From: Paenibacillus sp. FSL R7-0273
GTDB lineage: Bacteria; Bacillota; Bacilli; Paenibacillales; Paenibacillaceae
Assembly (NCBI RefSeq): GCF_000758625.1
Contig: NZ_CP009283.1
Span: 4,289,501 to 4,353,500 of the forward strand
DNA length: 64,000 nt
Direction of reading: 5' to 3'
This document shows, in pieces, positions 44,593 to 54,011 of this stretch (positions are counted from its first letter, which is position 1; every line of letters begins with the position of its first letter). Both the position numbers and the translations under genes were made by a program. The notes beneath the pieces were generated by a model, which was given only the letters and a program-made list of their open reading frames with translations, did no database searches and was not told where the DNA came from.

Positions 44593-44614
44593 AACCATAT
44601 TAATAATATTGGTT
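44593..44614. promoter_or_regulatory. Interrupted palindrome between the ABC exporter and LysR genes
   Basis: AACCA ... TGGTT flanking an AT-rich centre, inside the divergent promoter region. Size and position fit a LysR binding site. Confidence 0.45.
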
Positions 44615-44670
44615 TCATATCTCTGCGATACGTACTGCATATGTCAACACGAACATACCGGAGGTTAGTT

Positions 44671-45540
44671 ATGGATATCCGCCAACTCAAATATTTTCTG
44701 GCTATTGCCGAGGAAGGCCAAATTACCTCAGCGGCACGCAGGCTGCAAATGGCCCAGCCGCCGCTCAGCCAGCAGCTTAAGCTGCTGGAGGAAGAACTGG
44801 GAGTCAAGCTGGTAGAGCGCGGTCCGCGCAGCGTACAGCTTACCGAAGCCGGAATGATGCTGCGCGTACGGGCTCAGCAGATTCTGGAGCTGGCGGATTC
44901 CACCACCCGCGAGCTGAAGGATTATGTAGAAGGCGTGTCCGGCACGCTCTCTATCGGCACAGTCTCTTCCTCTGCCGCCACGCTGCTGCAGGAGCGGCTG
45001 CTGGAGTTTCACCAGCTTTATTCAGGTGTAAAATTCGAGATCCATGAAGGCAATACGTACCGGATACTCGACCTGCTGAGCAAAGGCATCGTCGAAATAG
45101 GCATCATCCGTACCCCATTCAGCAGCACCGGGCTGGAATGTATTTATACGGCATCTGAACCTATGATTGCCGTGATGTCACCCGTTTATGACTGGACGGA
45201 TGGAAGATCAGACATTGAGATAGGCGAGCTGCAGAACCAGCCGCTTATTGTCTACCGCCGGTTTGAGCAGCTGATCCGCGAGACCTGTCTGGAGCACGGC
45301 TTTGATCCGCAGTTTTTCTGCATGAATGATGATGCCCGTACGACCCTGCTATGGGCCAACGCGGGGCTCGGTGTCGGTATTATCCCCAGATCCGCCTACA
45401 GCCTTGCCGCCAACAGCAATCTTGTCCTCAAGGAGCTCCGCAGCGATTCGCTGAATACCCGGGTTGCGGCTGTCTGGATGAAGGATAAATACCTGTCCGC
45501 CCAGGCCGTGAAGTTTATAGAGAATTTCCGGCAGGGGTAA
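44671..45540 (+). CDS. LysR-family transcriptional regulator
   Basis: A 289-residue LysR protein. The HTH reads GQITSAARRLQMAQPPLSQQLKLLEEELGVKL, followed by a periplasmic-binding-like effector domain (GTLSIGTVSSSAATLL). The frame is open from 44641, but GGAGG places initiation at the ATG at 44671. It is divergent from the ABC exporter. Confidence 0.92.
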   Translation: MDIRQLKYFLAIAEEGQITSAARRLQMAQPPLSQQLKLLEEELGVKLVERGPRSVQLTEAGMMLRVRAQQILELADSTTRELKDYVEGVSGTLSIGTVSSSAATLLQERLLEFHQLYSGVKFEIHEGNTYRILDLLSKGIVEIGIIRTPFSSTGLECIYTASEPMIAVMSPVYDWTDGRSDIEIGELQNQPLIVYRRFEQLIRETCLEHGFDPQFFCMNDDARTTLLWANAGLGVGIIPRSAYSLAANSNLVLKELRSDSLNTRVAAVWMKDKYLSAQAVKFIENFRQG

Positions 45541-45603
45541 ATCCGGCCATGGACTGCCGTATGCATAACTGTGGCGGAATACCGCCGCTGCGAAATGCGC
45601 AAA

Positions 45604-45640
45604 AACCCGCCCCGGCTAACGCCGGAAGCGGGTTTTATCT
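45604..45640. terminator. Terminator between lysR and htpG
   Basis: AAAACCCGC pairs with GCGGGTTTT around an inner CCGG...CCGG stem. Usable from both sides. Confidence 0.8.
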
Positions 45641-45682
45641 TTTACAGCCACTTTACAGCAGCCTATAACTGCCGATTAAGCA

Positions 45683-47563
45683 TTAAACCATGATTTTGCA
45701 GATATCATTAGTAAACTGTACCGGATCATTAACCTGCAGGCCTTCGATCAGCAGCGCCTGGTTGTACAGCAGGTTTGTGTACAGGCCCAGCTTCTCTTTG
45801 TCACTGTCAGCCGCAGCCTTGAGTGATTTGAAGACATCATGGTTGACGTTGATTTCCAGTACCTTGTCCGCCTGAACCTCTTGGCCGTTAGGCATTGCTT
45901 TGAGGATTTTTTCCATCTCAATGGTCAGCTCGCCTTCAGTGGACAGGCAGACCGGATGGGACTTAAGGCGCTTGGAGGCTTTAACTGCCTTCACTTTGCC
46001 GGACAGGATGCCCTGCATCGCTTCGAACAGGTCCTTGTTCTCGTTCTGCTCCTCTTCCGACGGCTTGTCCGCAGCATCCTCTTCGATGCCCAGGTCGCCG
46101 CTCGAGACGTTTCTGAATTCTTTTTCCTTATAGGACATGATCATCTTGATCGCGAATTCATCGATATCGTCAGTGAAGTAGAGAATTTCATAGCCCTTGT
46201 CGAGCACGATTTCGGTCTGCGGCAGCTTCTCGATCCGCTCTACCGACTCACCGGAAGCATAGTAGATATACTTCTGGTCTTCAGGCATTCTTTCCACGTA
46301 TTCAGCCAGCGTAACCTGTTTCTTCTCCTTGGAGGAGTAGAACATCAGCAGGTCCTGAAGGGTTTCTTTTTCCATACCGTAATCATTGTACACGCCAAAT
46401 TTCAGCTGTCTGCCAAAAGATTTATAGAACGTCTCATACTGCTCTCTCTCGTCCTTCAGCAGGCTGAGGAGCTGGCTCTTAATCTTGTTCTTGATGTTCT
46501 TCGCAATCAGCGTCAGCTGGCGGTCATGCTGCAGCAGCTCGCGGGAGATGTTGAGCGACAGGTCCTCGGAATCCACCATCCCTTTAACAAAGCTGAAGTA
46601 GTCCGGCAGCAGGTCCGCACATTTGTTCATAATCAGCACGCCATTGGAGTAGAGCTCCAGGCCTTTTTCGTACTCCTTAGTGTAGTAGTCAAAAGGTGTG
46701 TTCTCCGGAATGAACAGAATCGCATTGTATACCACCGCACCATCGGCGCTGATATGGATATGCTTAAGCGGCTTGTCGAAGCCGTAGCGCTTCTCGTTGT
46801 AGAAGTTGGTGTAGTCCTCTTCAGTCAGCTCGCTTTTGTTCTTGCGCCAGATTGGCACCATGCTGTTGACGGTTTGCTCTTCCTTCGTTTCCTCAAACTC
46901 CCCTTCGCTGCCTTCCTTAGGCTTGCTGCCGGTGATGTCCATCTTGATCGGGAAACGGATGAAGTCGGAATACTTCTTGATGATCGCTTTCAGGCGGTAC
47001 TCTTCCAGGAACTCGTCGTAGTTGTCGTCTTCAGTGTTGGCTTTGATTTTGAGGGTGATTTCAGTACCCACGCTGTCTTTCTCTGCAGGCTCGATCGTAT
47101 AACCGTCTGCCCCCTGGGATTCCCACTTGTAGGCCTGCTCGCTGCCCAGTGCCTTACTGATAACCGTAACATCCTCTGCCACCATAAAAGCAGAATAGAA
47201 GCCGACCCCGAACTGCCCGATAATGTTATGGCCGTCCTTGGCTTCGTTATCCTTCTTGAACGCAAAGGAGCCGCTGTTCGCGATAATCCCCAGATTGTTC
47301 TCCAGCTCCTCTTGTGTCATCCCGATCCCTGTGTCGGAAATGGTCAGCGTGCGGCTGTCCTTGTCGGCAGTCACTTTGATGTAGTAATCCTCTTTATTGA
47401 ACACCAGGCTGTCGTCAGCTAGTGCTTTGTAATAGATTTTGTCGATAGCATCGCTTGCGTTGGAGATCAGCTCCCGCAGGAAGATTTCCCGCTGTGTATA
47501 GATGGAGTTAATCATCATTTCCAGTAGTCGTTTGGATTCGGCTTTGAACTCTTTTTTAGACAT
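45683..47563 (-). CDS. htpG: Molecular chaperone HtpG (Hsp90)
   Basis: A 626-residue Hsp90: N-terminal GHKL ATPase ([30 protein letters not shown]), middle domain ([13 protein letters not shown]) and C-terminal dimerisation domain. It starts at the ATG at 47563 with GAGGAGA upstream, although the frame is open to 47584. A perfect CIRCE element lies 50 bp upstream, so HrcA control is expected. In B. subtilis htpG is not in the HrcA regulon. Confidence 0.97.
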   Translation of the reverse strand: MSKKEFKAESKRLLEMMINSIYTQREIFLRELISNASDAIDKIYYKALADDSLVFNKEDYYIKVTADKDSRTLTISDTGIGMTQEELENNLGIIANSGSFAFKKDNEAKDGHNIIGQFGVGFYSAFMVAEDVTVISKALGSEQAYKWESQGADGYTIEPAEKDSVGTEITLKIKANTEDDNYDEFLEEYRLKAIIKKYSDFIRFPIKMDITGSKPKEGSEGEFEETKEEQTVNSMVPIWRKNKSELTEEDYTNFYNEKRYGFDKPLKHIHISADGAVVYNAILFIPENTPFDYYTKEYEKGLELYSNGVLIMNKCADLLPDYFSFVKGMVDSEDLSLNISRELLQHDRQLTLIAKNIKNKIKSQLLSLLKDEREQYETFYKSFGRQLKFGVYNDYGMEKETLQDLLMFYSSKEKKQVTLAEYVERMPEDQKYIYYASGESVERIEKLPQTEIVLDKGYEILYFTDDIDEFAIKMIMSYKEKEFRNVSSGDLGIEEDAADKPSEEEQNENKDLFEAMQGILSGKVKAVKASKRLKSHPVCLSTEGELTIEMEKILKAMPNGQEVQADKVLEINVNHDVFKSLKAAADSDKEKLGLYTNLLYNQALLIEGLQVNDPVQFTNDICKIMV

Positions 47564-47612
47564 GAATATAGAATCTCCTCTCAAAAATAGCCTGCTGATT
47601 GCTTCCGGATGA

Positions 47613-47639
47613 TTAGCACTCCATAAGGATGAGTGCTAA
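47613..47639 (-). promoter_or_regulatory. CIRCE element (HrcA operator) upstream of htpG
   Basis: TTAGCACTC-N9-GAGTGCTAA, all 18 arm positions matching the CIRCE consensus. Confidence 0.95.
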
Positions 47640-47713
47640 CACTTCCTTTTATATACCATATTGTCGTTTTTGATGTCAATATCTTGCTGCATATCGGTGC
47701 TTAAAAAGCTTCT

Positions 47714-48406
47714 TTATATATGTAACGATCCGCCATGATAGCAGTAATAATGCTTCGCCTTAAGGCTTTTCAGCAGCTCCAGGGATTTCTCCGCCTGCGG
47801 CAGGTCGAGGCAGTACTGAGGATTCGCTACCAGCAGCTCTGTGCCATTGTCCTCTATGTAGGCAGCATCACCTGTAATCACGCTGTCCAGCTCCGGTATA
47901 TGCAGGGAGATATGGCCTGACGTGTGTCCGGGTGTTGCTATTACCTTGCATGCCCCGCCAAACAGCCACTCCCCGTCCCGGGCAGTCTGATCGACCGGAA
48001 TATGCTGCAGGCTTGTCAGCAGGTCAACGAACGACTGGCCGAAGGCCTTCTGCTCCTCAGGCATTTGGGCAAGCAAAGCCTCTGCCTGTTCCAGCCTTTC
48101 TGATTTCTCCTCGCCGCTGATATAGACGGCTTCCCGTTCGCTGGAGATTACCGTCACCCACGGGTATTTTTTCTTAAAATCATGTAAAGCCCCAATATGG
48201 TCATCATCGTAGTGGGTGATCACGATATACTTCAGCCGCCTGAGGTCATACCCCTTTTTCTCTATAGCGTTTTCAATAAGGGGCAGGAACCCGGGATAGC
48301 CCGTGTCAACCAGAATGAGCTCATTATTAAGTTCAATTAGACTCGGATAAAGGTGATAATGGTGTTCTTCATACGTGAATTCAACCGGAAGCTCGATAAT
48401 GTTCAT
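47714..48406 (-). CDS. Metallo-beta-lactamase-fold hydrolase
   Basis: A 230-residue MBL-fold enzyme. Metal motifs: THYDDDHIG, GHTSGHISLHIP, and the bridging Asp in ITGDAAY; a final His is in YCYHGG. The first histidine motif is T-H-Y-D-D-D-H rather than H-x-H-x-D-H, as in some divergent members. GGAGGG precedes the ATG at 48406. The substrate is unknown. Confidence 0.85.
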   Translation of the reverse strand: MNIIELPVEFTYEEHHYHLYPSLIELNNELILVDTGYPGFLPLIENAIEKKGYDLRRLKYIVITHYDDDHIGALHDFKKKYPWVTVISSEREAVYISGEEKSERLEQAEALLAQMPEEQKAFGQSFVDLLTSLQHIPVDQTARDGEWLFGGACKVIATPGHTSGHISLHIPELDSVITGDAAYIEDNGTELLVANPQYCLDLPQAEKSLELLKSLKAKHYYCYHGGSLHI

Positions 48407-48429
48407 TGTACCCTCCAAGCGTTATCGTT

Positions 48430-48882
48430 TTATAATTTCATTTTTAGTCCGGTGTGAGTTGCTTTAAAGCCCAGATGCTCATAAAAGCGCAAAGCATCAC
48501 CGCGTGTTGTATCCGTCGTCAGCTGAATCATGTGACAGCCCCGCTCTTTGGCACGCTCAACCGCCCATAGAATCAGTTTGCTTCCAATTCCTTTTCCCCT
48601 TACGGATGAAGCAGTGCGGACCCCTTCAATTGTCGCTCTCCAGCTGCCCTGATGGGTTAAATAAGGGGTAAATGTAAGCTGAAGTACGCCTACAGCCTCA
48701 TCACCTAAACAAGCCACTATCAGCTCATTATTCGGATCAGTGTCAATCGCTTGGAAGGCTGCAGAGTAGCTCTCCGGAAGCGGGGTCTCGTAACGCTCTC
48801 TTGTTCTGCCTAATTCGTCGTCCGCAAGCATTTGCACAATGATGTCCAGATCCTTTACTGTCGCTACTCTGCAATGAATCAT
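48430..48882 (-). CDS. GNAT-family N-acetyltransferase
   Basis: A 150-residue acetyltransferase. The acetyl-CoA loop is VRGKGIGSKLI and the C-terminal motif B RFYEHLGFKATHTGLKMKL. It transfers acetyl from acetyl-CoA to an unknown amine. AGGAGG precedes the ATG. It lies 23 bp upstream of the MBL gene, in the same operon. Confidence 0.88.
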   Translation of the reverse strand: MIHCRVATVKDLDIIVQMLADDELGRTRERYETPLPESYSAAFQAIDTDPNNELIVACLGDEAVGVLQLTFTPYLTHQGSWRATIEGVRTASSVRGKGIGSKLILWAVERAKERGCHMIQLTTDTTRGDALRFYEHLGFKATHTGLKMKL

Positions 48883-48945
48883 GATACCTCCTGTATATGG
48901 GTAATTTTCGGTGTAAAGGCAGCAGCAGAACCGCTAATGCCCGCT

Positions 48946-49842
48946 TTACATCACAGCCTTCTTTGCCTCAGCATCAGTCAACAGCATTTGAATCAGCGAC
49001 TGCAGCGGCAGCGACTTCCATTTCTTCGGATGGATCAGCAGCTGCAGGTCAAAGTGGATCTCCGGGTGGGCAAAAGGCAGCTCAGCCAGATTCCCGCGCT
49101 CGATCTCCTCCTCAGCCACTATTCTCGGCAGCAGGGCAATGCCCAGGCCGTTGCGTACACAGCGCTTGATCGCCTCCAGATTGGACAGCTCAAAGCCGAT
49201 CCGGAACACAATACCGTGCTCACGGAGCAGGTTCTCGAACATGCTGCGGTAGATACAGCTTTCCTCGGAGACTATCAGCTCACAGTTGTTCAAATCCTGC
49301 AGGGATACCTTGTTGAGCTTCGCCAGCGGATGACTGGAGGGAGCGACCAGCACCAGGGGCTCATCCCGGATAATCGTCCGCTCCAGCGTTGAATCCGTAG
49401 TGCAGCGGTCCAGCATCAGTCCGATGTCCACCTCGCCGTCCCGGATTTTGGATACGAGATTCGCTTCCTGCTCAGTCTGCAGATGAATATTCAGCCCGGG
49501 AAAGGTCGTCCGCAGCTGCTGCAGGAACGGCGGCAGATAGAATGCAGCCAGCGAGTCGATTGTCCCGATAGTCAGCGTACCGCCGATTTGCTGGGCAATG
49601 GTTTCTTTTGACCTGTCGTACAGATCAAGAATCTCCACAAACAGCTTCAGCAGCTCTTCTCCCGGCGGAGTCAGGCGCAAAATGCGGCCATGGCGCTCCA
49701 TAAGGGTTACTCCGTATTCTTTTTCAATCTTCTGAATCTGCATTGTTACACTCGACTGGGCATATCCCAGCTCCTCCGCTGCTCTCGTAAAGCTCTGACG
49801 CTTCGCCACCTCGCGGAAGGTTCTCATATATGTTAAATCCAT
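48946..49842 (-). CDS. LysR-family regulator divergent to a DapA-like gene
   Basis: A 298-residue LysR protein. The HTH reads SFTRAAEELGYAQSSVTMQIQKIEKEYGVTL, with an effector-binding domain (GGTLTIGTIDSLAAFYLP). The divergent gene 118 bp away is a DHDPS-family aldolase that it probably controls, via the inverted repeat at 49857-49871. Confidence 0.92.
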   Translation of the reverse strand: MDLTYMRTFREVAKRQSFTRAAEELGYAQSSVTMQIQKIEKEYGVTLMERHGRILRLTPPGEELLKLFVEILDLYDRSKETIAQQIGGTLTIGTIDSLAAFYLPPFLQQLRTTFPGLNIHLQTEQEANLVSKIRDGEVDIGLMLDRCTTDSTLERTIIRDEPLVLVAPSSHPLAKLNKVSLQDLNNCELIVSEESCIYRSMFENLLREHGIVFRIGFELSNLEAIKRCVRNGLGIALLPRIVAEEEIERGNLAELPFAHPEIHFDLQLLIHPKKWKSLPLQSLIQMLLTDAEAKKAVM

Positions 49843-49856
49843 GCTATCACCCTAAC

Positions 49857-49871
49857 ATCAATAATATTGAT
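49857..49871. promoter_or_regulatory. Inverted repeat in the LysR/DapA divergent promoter
   Basis: ATCAAT-AAT-ATTGAT, perfect 6-bp arms, overlapping the LysR promoter area. It fits the T-N11-A LysR site. Confidence 0.6.
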
Positions 49872-49960
49872 GACCCATATCATTTATTATAGCTAACGCC
49901 GATGAATTATTCCATGCTACAGTATAATAAACGGTTATACAAATTTGGAGGACGATATTC

Positions 49961-50836
49961 ATGTTAACAGCAGAACAGATTTATGGAATCTATGTTCCCG
50001 TGGTAACACCGTTCGATGCAGCAGGCGAGATTGATCTGGCTTCGTATCAGCGGTATGTGCAGAACATCATCAAGAACAACATTCATGGTCTGGTCGTAAA
50101 TGGAACCACTGGAGAATCGCCGACAGTCAGTATACAAGAATTAGAATTGCTAATTGATGCCTCTAAACAGCTGCTGCAGGGCAGCGATATCCCGCTCGTC
50201 ATCGGTACGGGCACCAATGATACGATGTCTACCGTCAAACGCACGGAGCTTGCCGCCAATGCCGGAGTCGATGCTGCGCTCGTTGTTGTTCCCTATTACA
50301 GCCGCCCATCCCAGCAGGGGATCATCGCACACTTCCGCAAAGCCGCCGAGGTCGGCATTCCGATCATCGCTTATGATATCCCAGGCCGCGCCGGAGTCGG
50401 CATGACGGTAGATACCGCGCGCACCATCCTCGAGTTGGACAACGTCGTCGGACTTAAGGACTGCTCCGGCTCACCGCTGCTTGTCTCCGAGCTGTCACGC
50501 CACGGCTCGAAGCCTGTTCTCTGCGGCGACGACCTTTCCTTCTTTGATATGCTGGGCTGCGGCGCGGCGGGCGGCATGCTCGCTTCCGCCAATGTGCATA
50601 CCGCCAGATTCCTCGGCATCTACAAGCAGTACAGAGCCGGCCAGCTTGAGGCTGCCAGAGCCGAGTATGACCGGCTGGTGCCGCTGATGAAGCTGCTGTT
50701 CAAGGAATCCAACCCTGCACCGATCAAATGGCTGCTCAGCGCTACAGGCGAGATCTCCTCGGACACGCTGCGCCTGCCGATGACTTCGATCAGCGACGCG
50801 CTGCGCGAGGAGCTGGGCGCCCATCTCGCCGGCTAA
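49961..50836 (+). CDS. Dihydrodipicolinate synthase (DapA) family aldolase
   Basis: A 291-residue TIM-barrel lyase. It has the GTTGE motif (VNGTTGESPTVS), the Tyr of VVPYYSRPS and the Schiff-base Lys in VVGLKDCSG. Family members condense pyruvate with aspartate semialdehyde or split related oxo-acids. Control by a divergent LysR and the lack of lysine genes nearby favour a specialised catabolic aldolase over the housekeeping DapA. GGAGGACGATATTC precedes the ATG. Confidence 0.88.
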   Translation: MLTAEQIYGIYVPVVTPFDAAGEIDLASYQRYVQNIIKNNIHGLVVNGTTGESPTVSIQELELLIDASKQLLQGSDIPLVIGTGTNDTMSTVKRTELAANAGVDAALVVVPYYSRPSQQGIIAHFRKAAEVGIPIIAYDIPGRAGVGMTVDTARTILELDNVVGLKDCSGSPLLVSELSRHGSKPVLCGDDLSFFDMLGCGAAGGMLASANVHTARFLGIYKQYRAGQLEAARAEYDRLVPLMKLLFKESNPAPIKWLLSATGEISSDTLRLPMTSISDALREELGAHLAG

Positions 50837-50872
50837 TCCCGCCAGATTACACCGGCTTGACGCTGTAGACGC

Positions 50873-50918
50873 AAAACCCCGTATTGTACTCTCTGCTGAG
50901 TGTGCAATACGGGGTTTT
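50873..50918. terminator. Terminator after the DapA-like gene
   Basis: AAAACCCCGTATTG (50873-50886) pairs with CAATACGGGGTTTT (50905-50918), perfect 14-bp arms. Confidence 0.88.
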
Positions 50919-51019
50919 GTGTTTGCTGTTTTGTAGCTGCTATTTTGTGCTTACAACGCCGATACCTCACGTCCGCTGCATTCCAGCTGGCTTTCGGACG
51001 GCTCTGGTGGCCCAAATGG

Positions 51020-51212
51020 CTTAACTGCACTCTGTACAACTAAAACGCCTGTTTTCCGTCCAATTATCCGTTTAGCTGTATTCCATACAACTAAAACGCC
51101 TGTAAATAGCTGTTTCGAGCAAATTGGCGTTTTATAGTTGCACAAAATACACTTATCTCGCGTCTGCAGCCCATTTTACTGTTTTTAATTGTACGAAATA
51201 CAGTTATCTTGA
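51020..51212. repeat. Dispersed intergenic repeat cluster, copy B
   Basis: Four units resembling CTGTATTNNGTACAACTAAAA: two forward (from about 51026 and 51069) followed by CGCCTG, and two inverted (near 51129 and 51186). Diverged units recur at 7993-8125. Confidence 0.6.
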
Positions 51213-51399
51213 TCAGCATACAATAAAAAGTTACTCCAAAGAGTATTGGCTGACAGCGCGTAACGGGTTTGACATTTAACTGGGCAGTAACCGGGAAGAA
51301 AATCTGCGTGTATGAAAACTCCGCTATGCTCTTCCTCCCGGGATGCTGCTAATGAACTTTATTCGTCTAGCTCCCGTTAACATTCACACCATGCCTGAA

Positions 51400-52992
51400 C
51401 TAGTTTCGTCCGCTTCCGCCGGCGCGGCTTCCTGCCGCTCTGTCAGCTCCAGTAGTTCGCGCTCCGCCGCTATGCTCTCTACCAGCTCCTGCAGCCCGCG
51501 CTCCGCCGCTCTGCTCTCTACCAGCTCCAGCAGCCCGCGCTCCGCCAGTCTGCTCTCTGCCAGCTCCAGCAGCCCGCGCTCCGCCAGTCTGCTCTCTGCC
51601 AGCTCCTACAGCCCGCGCTCCGCCAGCACTGCGGCTGCCGCTTGCGTTAGGCTCGGCATGCTGTCTGCCGCCTGCACCGTTGCCCTTGGAGCCACCCTGT
51701 CCGCTGCGCGGGCGGCTGCCCTGCGTGAACCATTCTTCCTTCGGCTTGCGTGCCGGGTTGGTTTTTGCCTTTGGTTTTGCAGGTGCAGCAGCCTTTCCAG
51801 AGCCGGCCGCCTTACTCGCCTTGGCAACCTCTGCCGCCAGCGCCGGATTCACCTTAATCATCGGATACGGATGATTTTTCACTTCAGGGATCGTTTTGCC
51901 GATCAGCTTCTGGATATCCTTCAGGTACGGCAGCTCCTCCGCTTCGCACAGGGAAATAGCGATACCGCTCATGCCTGCACGGCCGGTCCGGCCAATCCGG
52001 TGTACATACGTCTCCGGAATATTCGGCAGGTTGAAGTTGATCACATGCGACAGCTCGTCAATGTCAATTCCCCGGGCAGCGATATCGGTAGCCACCAGCA
52101 CACGGGTTACCCCGCTTTTGAAATTGCGCAGCGCATTTTGCCGTTCATTCTGCGACTTGTTGCCGTGTATCGCCTGGGCGGTAATATTAACCTTGGCCAA
52201 ATCACGTGCTACCCGGTCTGCTCCGCGTTTTGTACGGGTAAAGACAAGTGCAGACACAATGGATTTATCCTCCAGCAGCCGGTTCAGCAGCTTTTGCTTA
52301 AAGCCGTTTTCCAGCAGATAGACGGACTGCTCAATCCGGTCTACTGTCGAAGAAACGGGAGTGATTTCGATTTTCACCGGATTGACAAGCAGGGTTTTGA
52401 TCAGCTGTGAAATCTCCTGCGGCATTGTCGCAGAGAAGAACAGGGTCTGCTTCTTCGCCGGCATTTTGGCGATGATCCGCTTCACATCATGGATGAAGCC
52501 CATATCAAGCATCCGGTCCGCTTCATCCAGCACCAGCATCTGCACATGCTGCAGATCGGCATGCTTTTGAGAGATTAGATCAATCAGACGGCCTGGAGTA
52601 GCAATCAGGATATCCGCACCCAGTGCCAAAGCACGTTCCTGGGATCTCTGGGAGACACCGCCGACAACAGCCGTAGAGCGGATGCCGGTATACTTGCTGT
52701 AGACCTGAATATTCTCATAGATTTGCAGCGCCAGCTCACGGGTAGGGGTCAGAATCAGTGAACGGATTGGGCGTTTGCCGTTCCGGTTAACCGTCTGCTT
52801 GGCAAGCAGCTGAATAATAGGCAGAGAAAAAGCTGCCGTCTTCCCCGTTCCGGTCTGCGCACAGCCCAGCACATCTCTTCCGGTCAATGCTGCGGGAATA
52901 GCTTCCTTTTGAATCGGTGTAGGTGATGTATAGTTAGCAAGGTCAAGCGCCTTCAAAATTGCCGGGCTCAGACCCAAGTCATTAAAAGTCAT
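51400..52992 (-). CDS. DEAD-box RNA helicase with repetitive basic tail
   Basis: A 530-residue helicase of the RhlE/Csh group. Motifs: Q (PTPIQ), I AQTGTGKT, Ia PTRELA, II DEAD, III SAT, VI HRIGRTGR. Residues ~375-530 are a low-complexity Gly/Ala/Arg tail that probably binds RNA. It includes five 13-residue repeats (GGARAAGAGREQT) at residues 457-521. It unwinds RNA in ribosome assembly, mRNA decay or cold adaptation. Confidence 0.93.
   Translation of the reverse strand: MTFNDLGLSPAILKALDLANYTSPTPIQKEAIPAALTGRDVLGCAQTGTGKTAAFSLPIIQLLAKQTVNRNGKRPIRSLILTPTRELALQIYENIQVYSKYTGIRSTAVVGGVSQRSQERALALGADILIATPGRLIDLISQKHADLQHVQMLVLDEADRMLDMGFIHDVKRIIAKMPAKKQTLFFSATMPQEISQLIKTLLVNPVKIEITPVSSTVDRIEQSVYLLENGFKQKLLNRLLEDKSIVSALVFTRTKRGADRVARDLAKVNITAQAIHGNKSQNERQNALRNFKSGVTRVLVATDIAARGIDIDELSHVINFNLPNIPETYVHRIGRTGRAGMSGIAISLCEAEELPYLKDIQKLIGKTIPEVKNHPYPMIKVNPALAAEVAKASKAAGSGKAAAPAKPKAKTNPARKPKEEWFTQGSRPRSGQGGSKGNGAGGRQHAEPNASGSRSAGGARAVGAGREQTGGARAAGAGREQTGGARAAGAGREQSGGARAAGAGREHSGGARTTGADRAAGSRAGGSGRN
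51430..51624 (-). repeat. 39-bp minisatellite in the helicase gene
   Basis: Five tandem 39-bp units encoding GGARAAGAGREQT variants. The in-frame period means copy-number change alters tail length without a frameshift. Confidence 0.85.
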
Positions 52993-53197
52993 AATTGTCT
53001 CCTTATATCAAACACATATTGTCAAATTACCCGGACTTGCGGGATTACGCTTATCCTTACGTTTCCACAGGGCGCAGAGCTAAGTCATAACGCATAATGA
53101 TACCACATATCCGCATATAAAATAACCCCGCAATCTCAGCTTTTCGATAAAGCTGATTCAGATCCTGCGGAACATGCCGCTGCACCCCTGATGACAA

Positions 53198-53230
53198 TAA
53201 AAAGAGCGGAGGAATATTCCCCCGCCCTTC
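53198..53230 (-). terminator. Terminator after pduL
   Basis: On the minus strand AAGGGCGGGGGAAT pairs with ATTCCTCCGCTCTT around a central GGAATATTCC, followed by TTTATT. It lies 19 bp beyond the stop. Confidence 0.75.
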
Positions 53231-53248
53231 CATGCTATAAAGATAAAA

Positions 53249-53821
53249 CTAGTCTACGATTTCTGCGGTATCGCCGTTGTTGGCACCTGCAGCATTCGCT
53301 TCGTCGGTGTCGATGTGCATGTCAAGCTTAAAGCTGTCAGATACACGTGCAAGCACGTTCTCCAGCACCAGGCCGCGTTCGCCGCCAAGGCGTACCTTGA
53401 GCATTTGCTTGTCAGCAATGCCCCAAGCCTCTGCTTCGGAAGTGTGGAAGTGAATGTGACGGGCTGCAATGATAACACCAGTCTCCAGTACCACTTCACC
53501 GGCTGGTCCTTTAAGCGTAATGCCTGGTGTTCCCTCGATATTTCCGGATTCACGGACAGGTGCTTTCACGCCGAGGCTGAAAGAGTCCGTACGGGAAATT
53601 TCAAGCTGGGATGCCGGACGCGCAGGTCCGAGAATTCTTACTTTGTCGAACTTGCCTTTGCTGCCGATTACGGCTACTTGCTCGTTTGCTGCGAATTGTC
53701 CTGGTTGGGAGAGCGGTTTGAACTCAGTCAATTGGTAGCCTGGGCCAAACAATGCTTCCACGTGCTCCTGCGTAAGGTGAATATGCCGGGCCGACACACC
53801 TACGGGTACAGTCTTGCTCAT
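53249..53821 (-). CDS. pduL: PduL-type phosphate propanoyl/acetyltransferase
   Basis: A 190-residue PduL protein that interconverts acyl-CoA and acyl phosphate. Zinc-binding histidines are in SARHIHLTQEHVE and AARHIHFHTSEAE. The frame is open to 53866, but AAGGAGTGAC places initiation at the ATG at 53821. No microcompartment shell genes are near and there is no N-terminal targeting helix, so it probably acts as a free enzyme in fermentation. Confidence 0.92.
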   Translation of the reverse strand: MSKTVPVGVSARHIHLTQEHVEALFGPGYQLTEFKPLSQPGQFAANEQVAVIGSKGKFDKVRILGPARPASQLEISRTDSFSLGVKAPVRESGNIEGTPGITLKGPAGEVVLETGVIIAARHIHFHTSEAEAWGIADKQMLKVRLGGERGLVLENVLARVSDSFKLDMHIDTDEANAAGANNGDTAEIVD

Positions 53822-54011
53822 TTGTAAGTCACTCCTTGTATTTTCTCTAGTATCTGTACAAGCCACTAAACATTATACATCTTCTTACCCGAAAATAAAA
53901 AGGTCCCACTCACATTCAGCCTTTCTTTTTCGACATTTCTTCGACAATTTGCCGCTTCTTCTCCGTTTCAGTCACGTTTTCTCCATTTTATATTTTTCCA
54001 GAATTCTCTTA

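Larger units (their letters stand above)
50837..51399. other. 563-bp gene-free region
   Basis: Contains a terminator (50873-50918) and a cluster of dispersed repeat units (51020-51212). No coding frame with a ribosome site was seen. Confidence 0.6.

Noticed and set aside
45839..47422. 527-codon plus-strand open frame
   Set aside because: Antisense shadow of htpG, caused by its codon usage.
51430..51624. Regular 39-bp repeats as a CRISPR array
   Set aside because: No unique spacers, and the repeats are in frame within the helicase gene.
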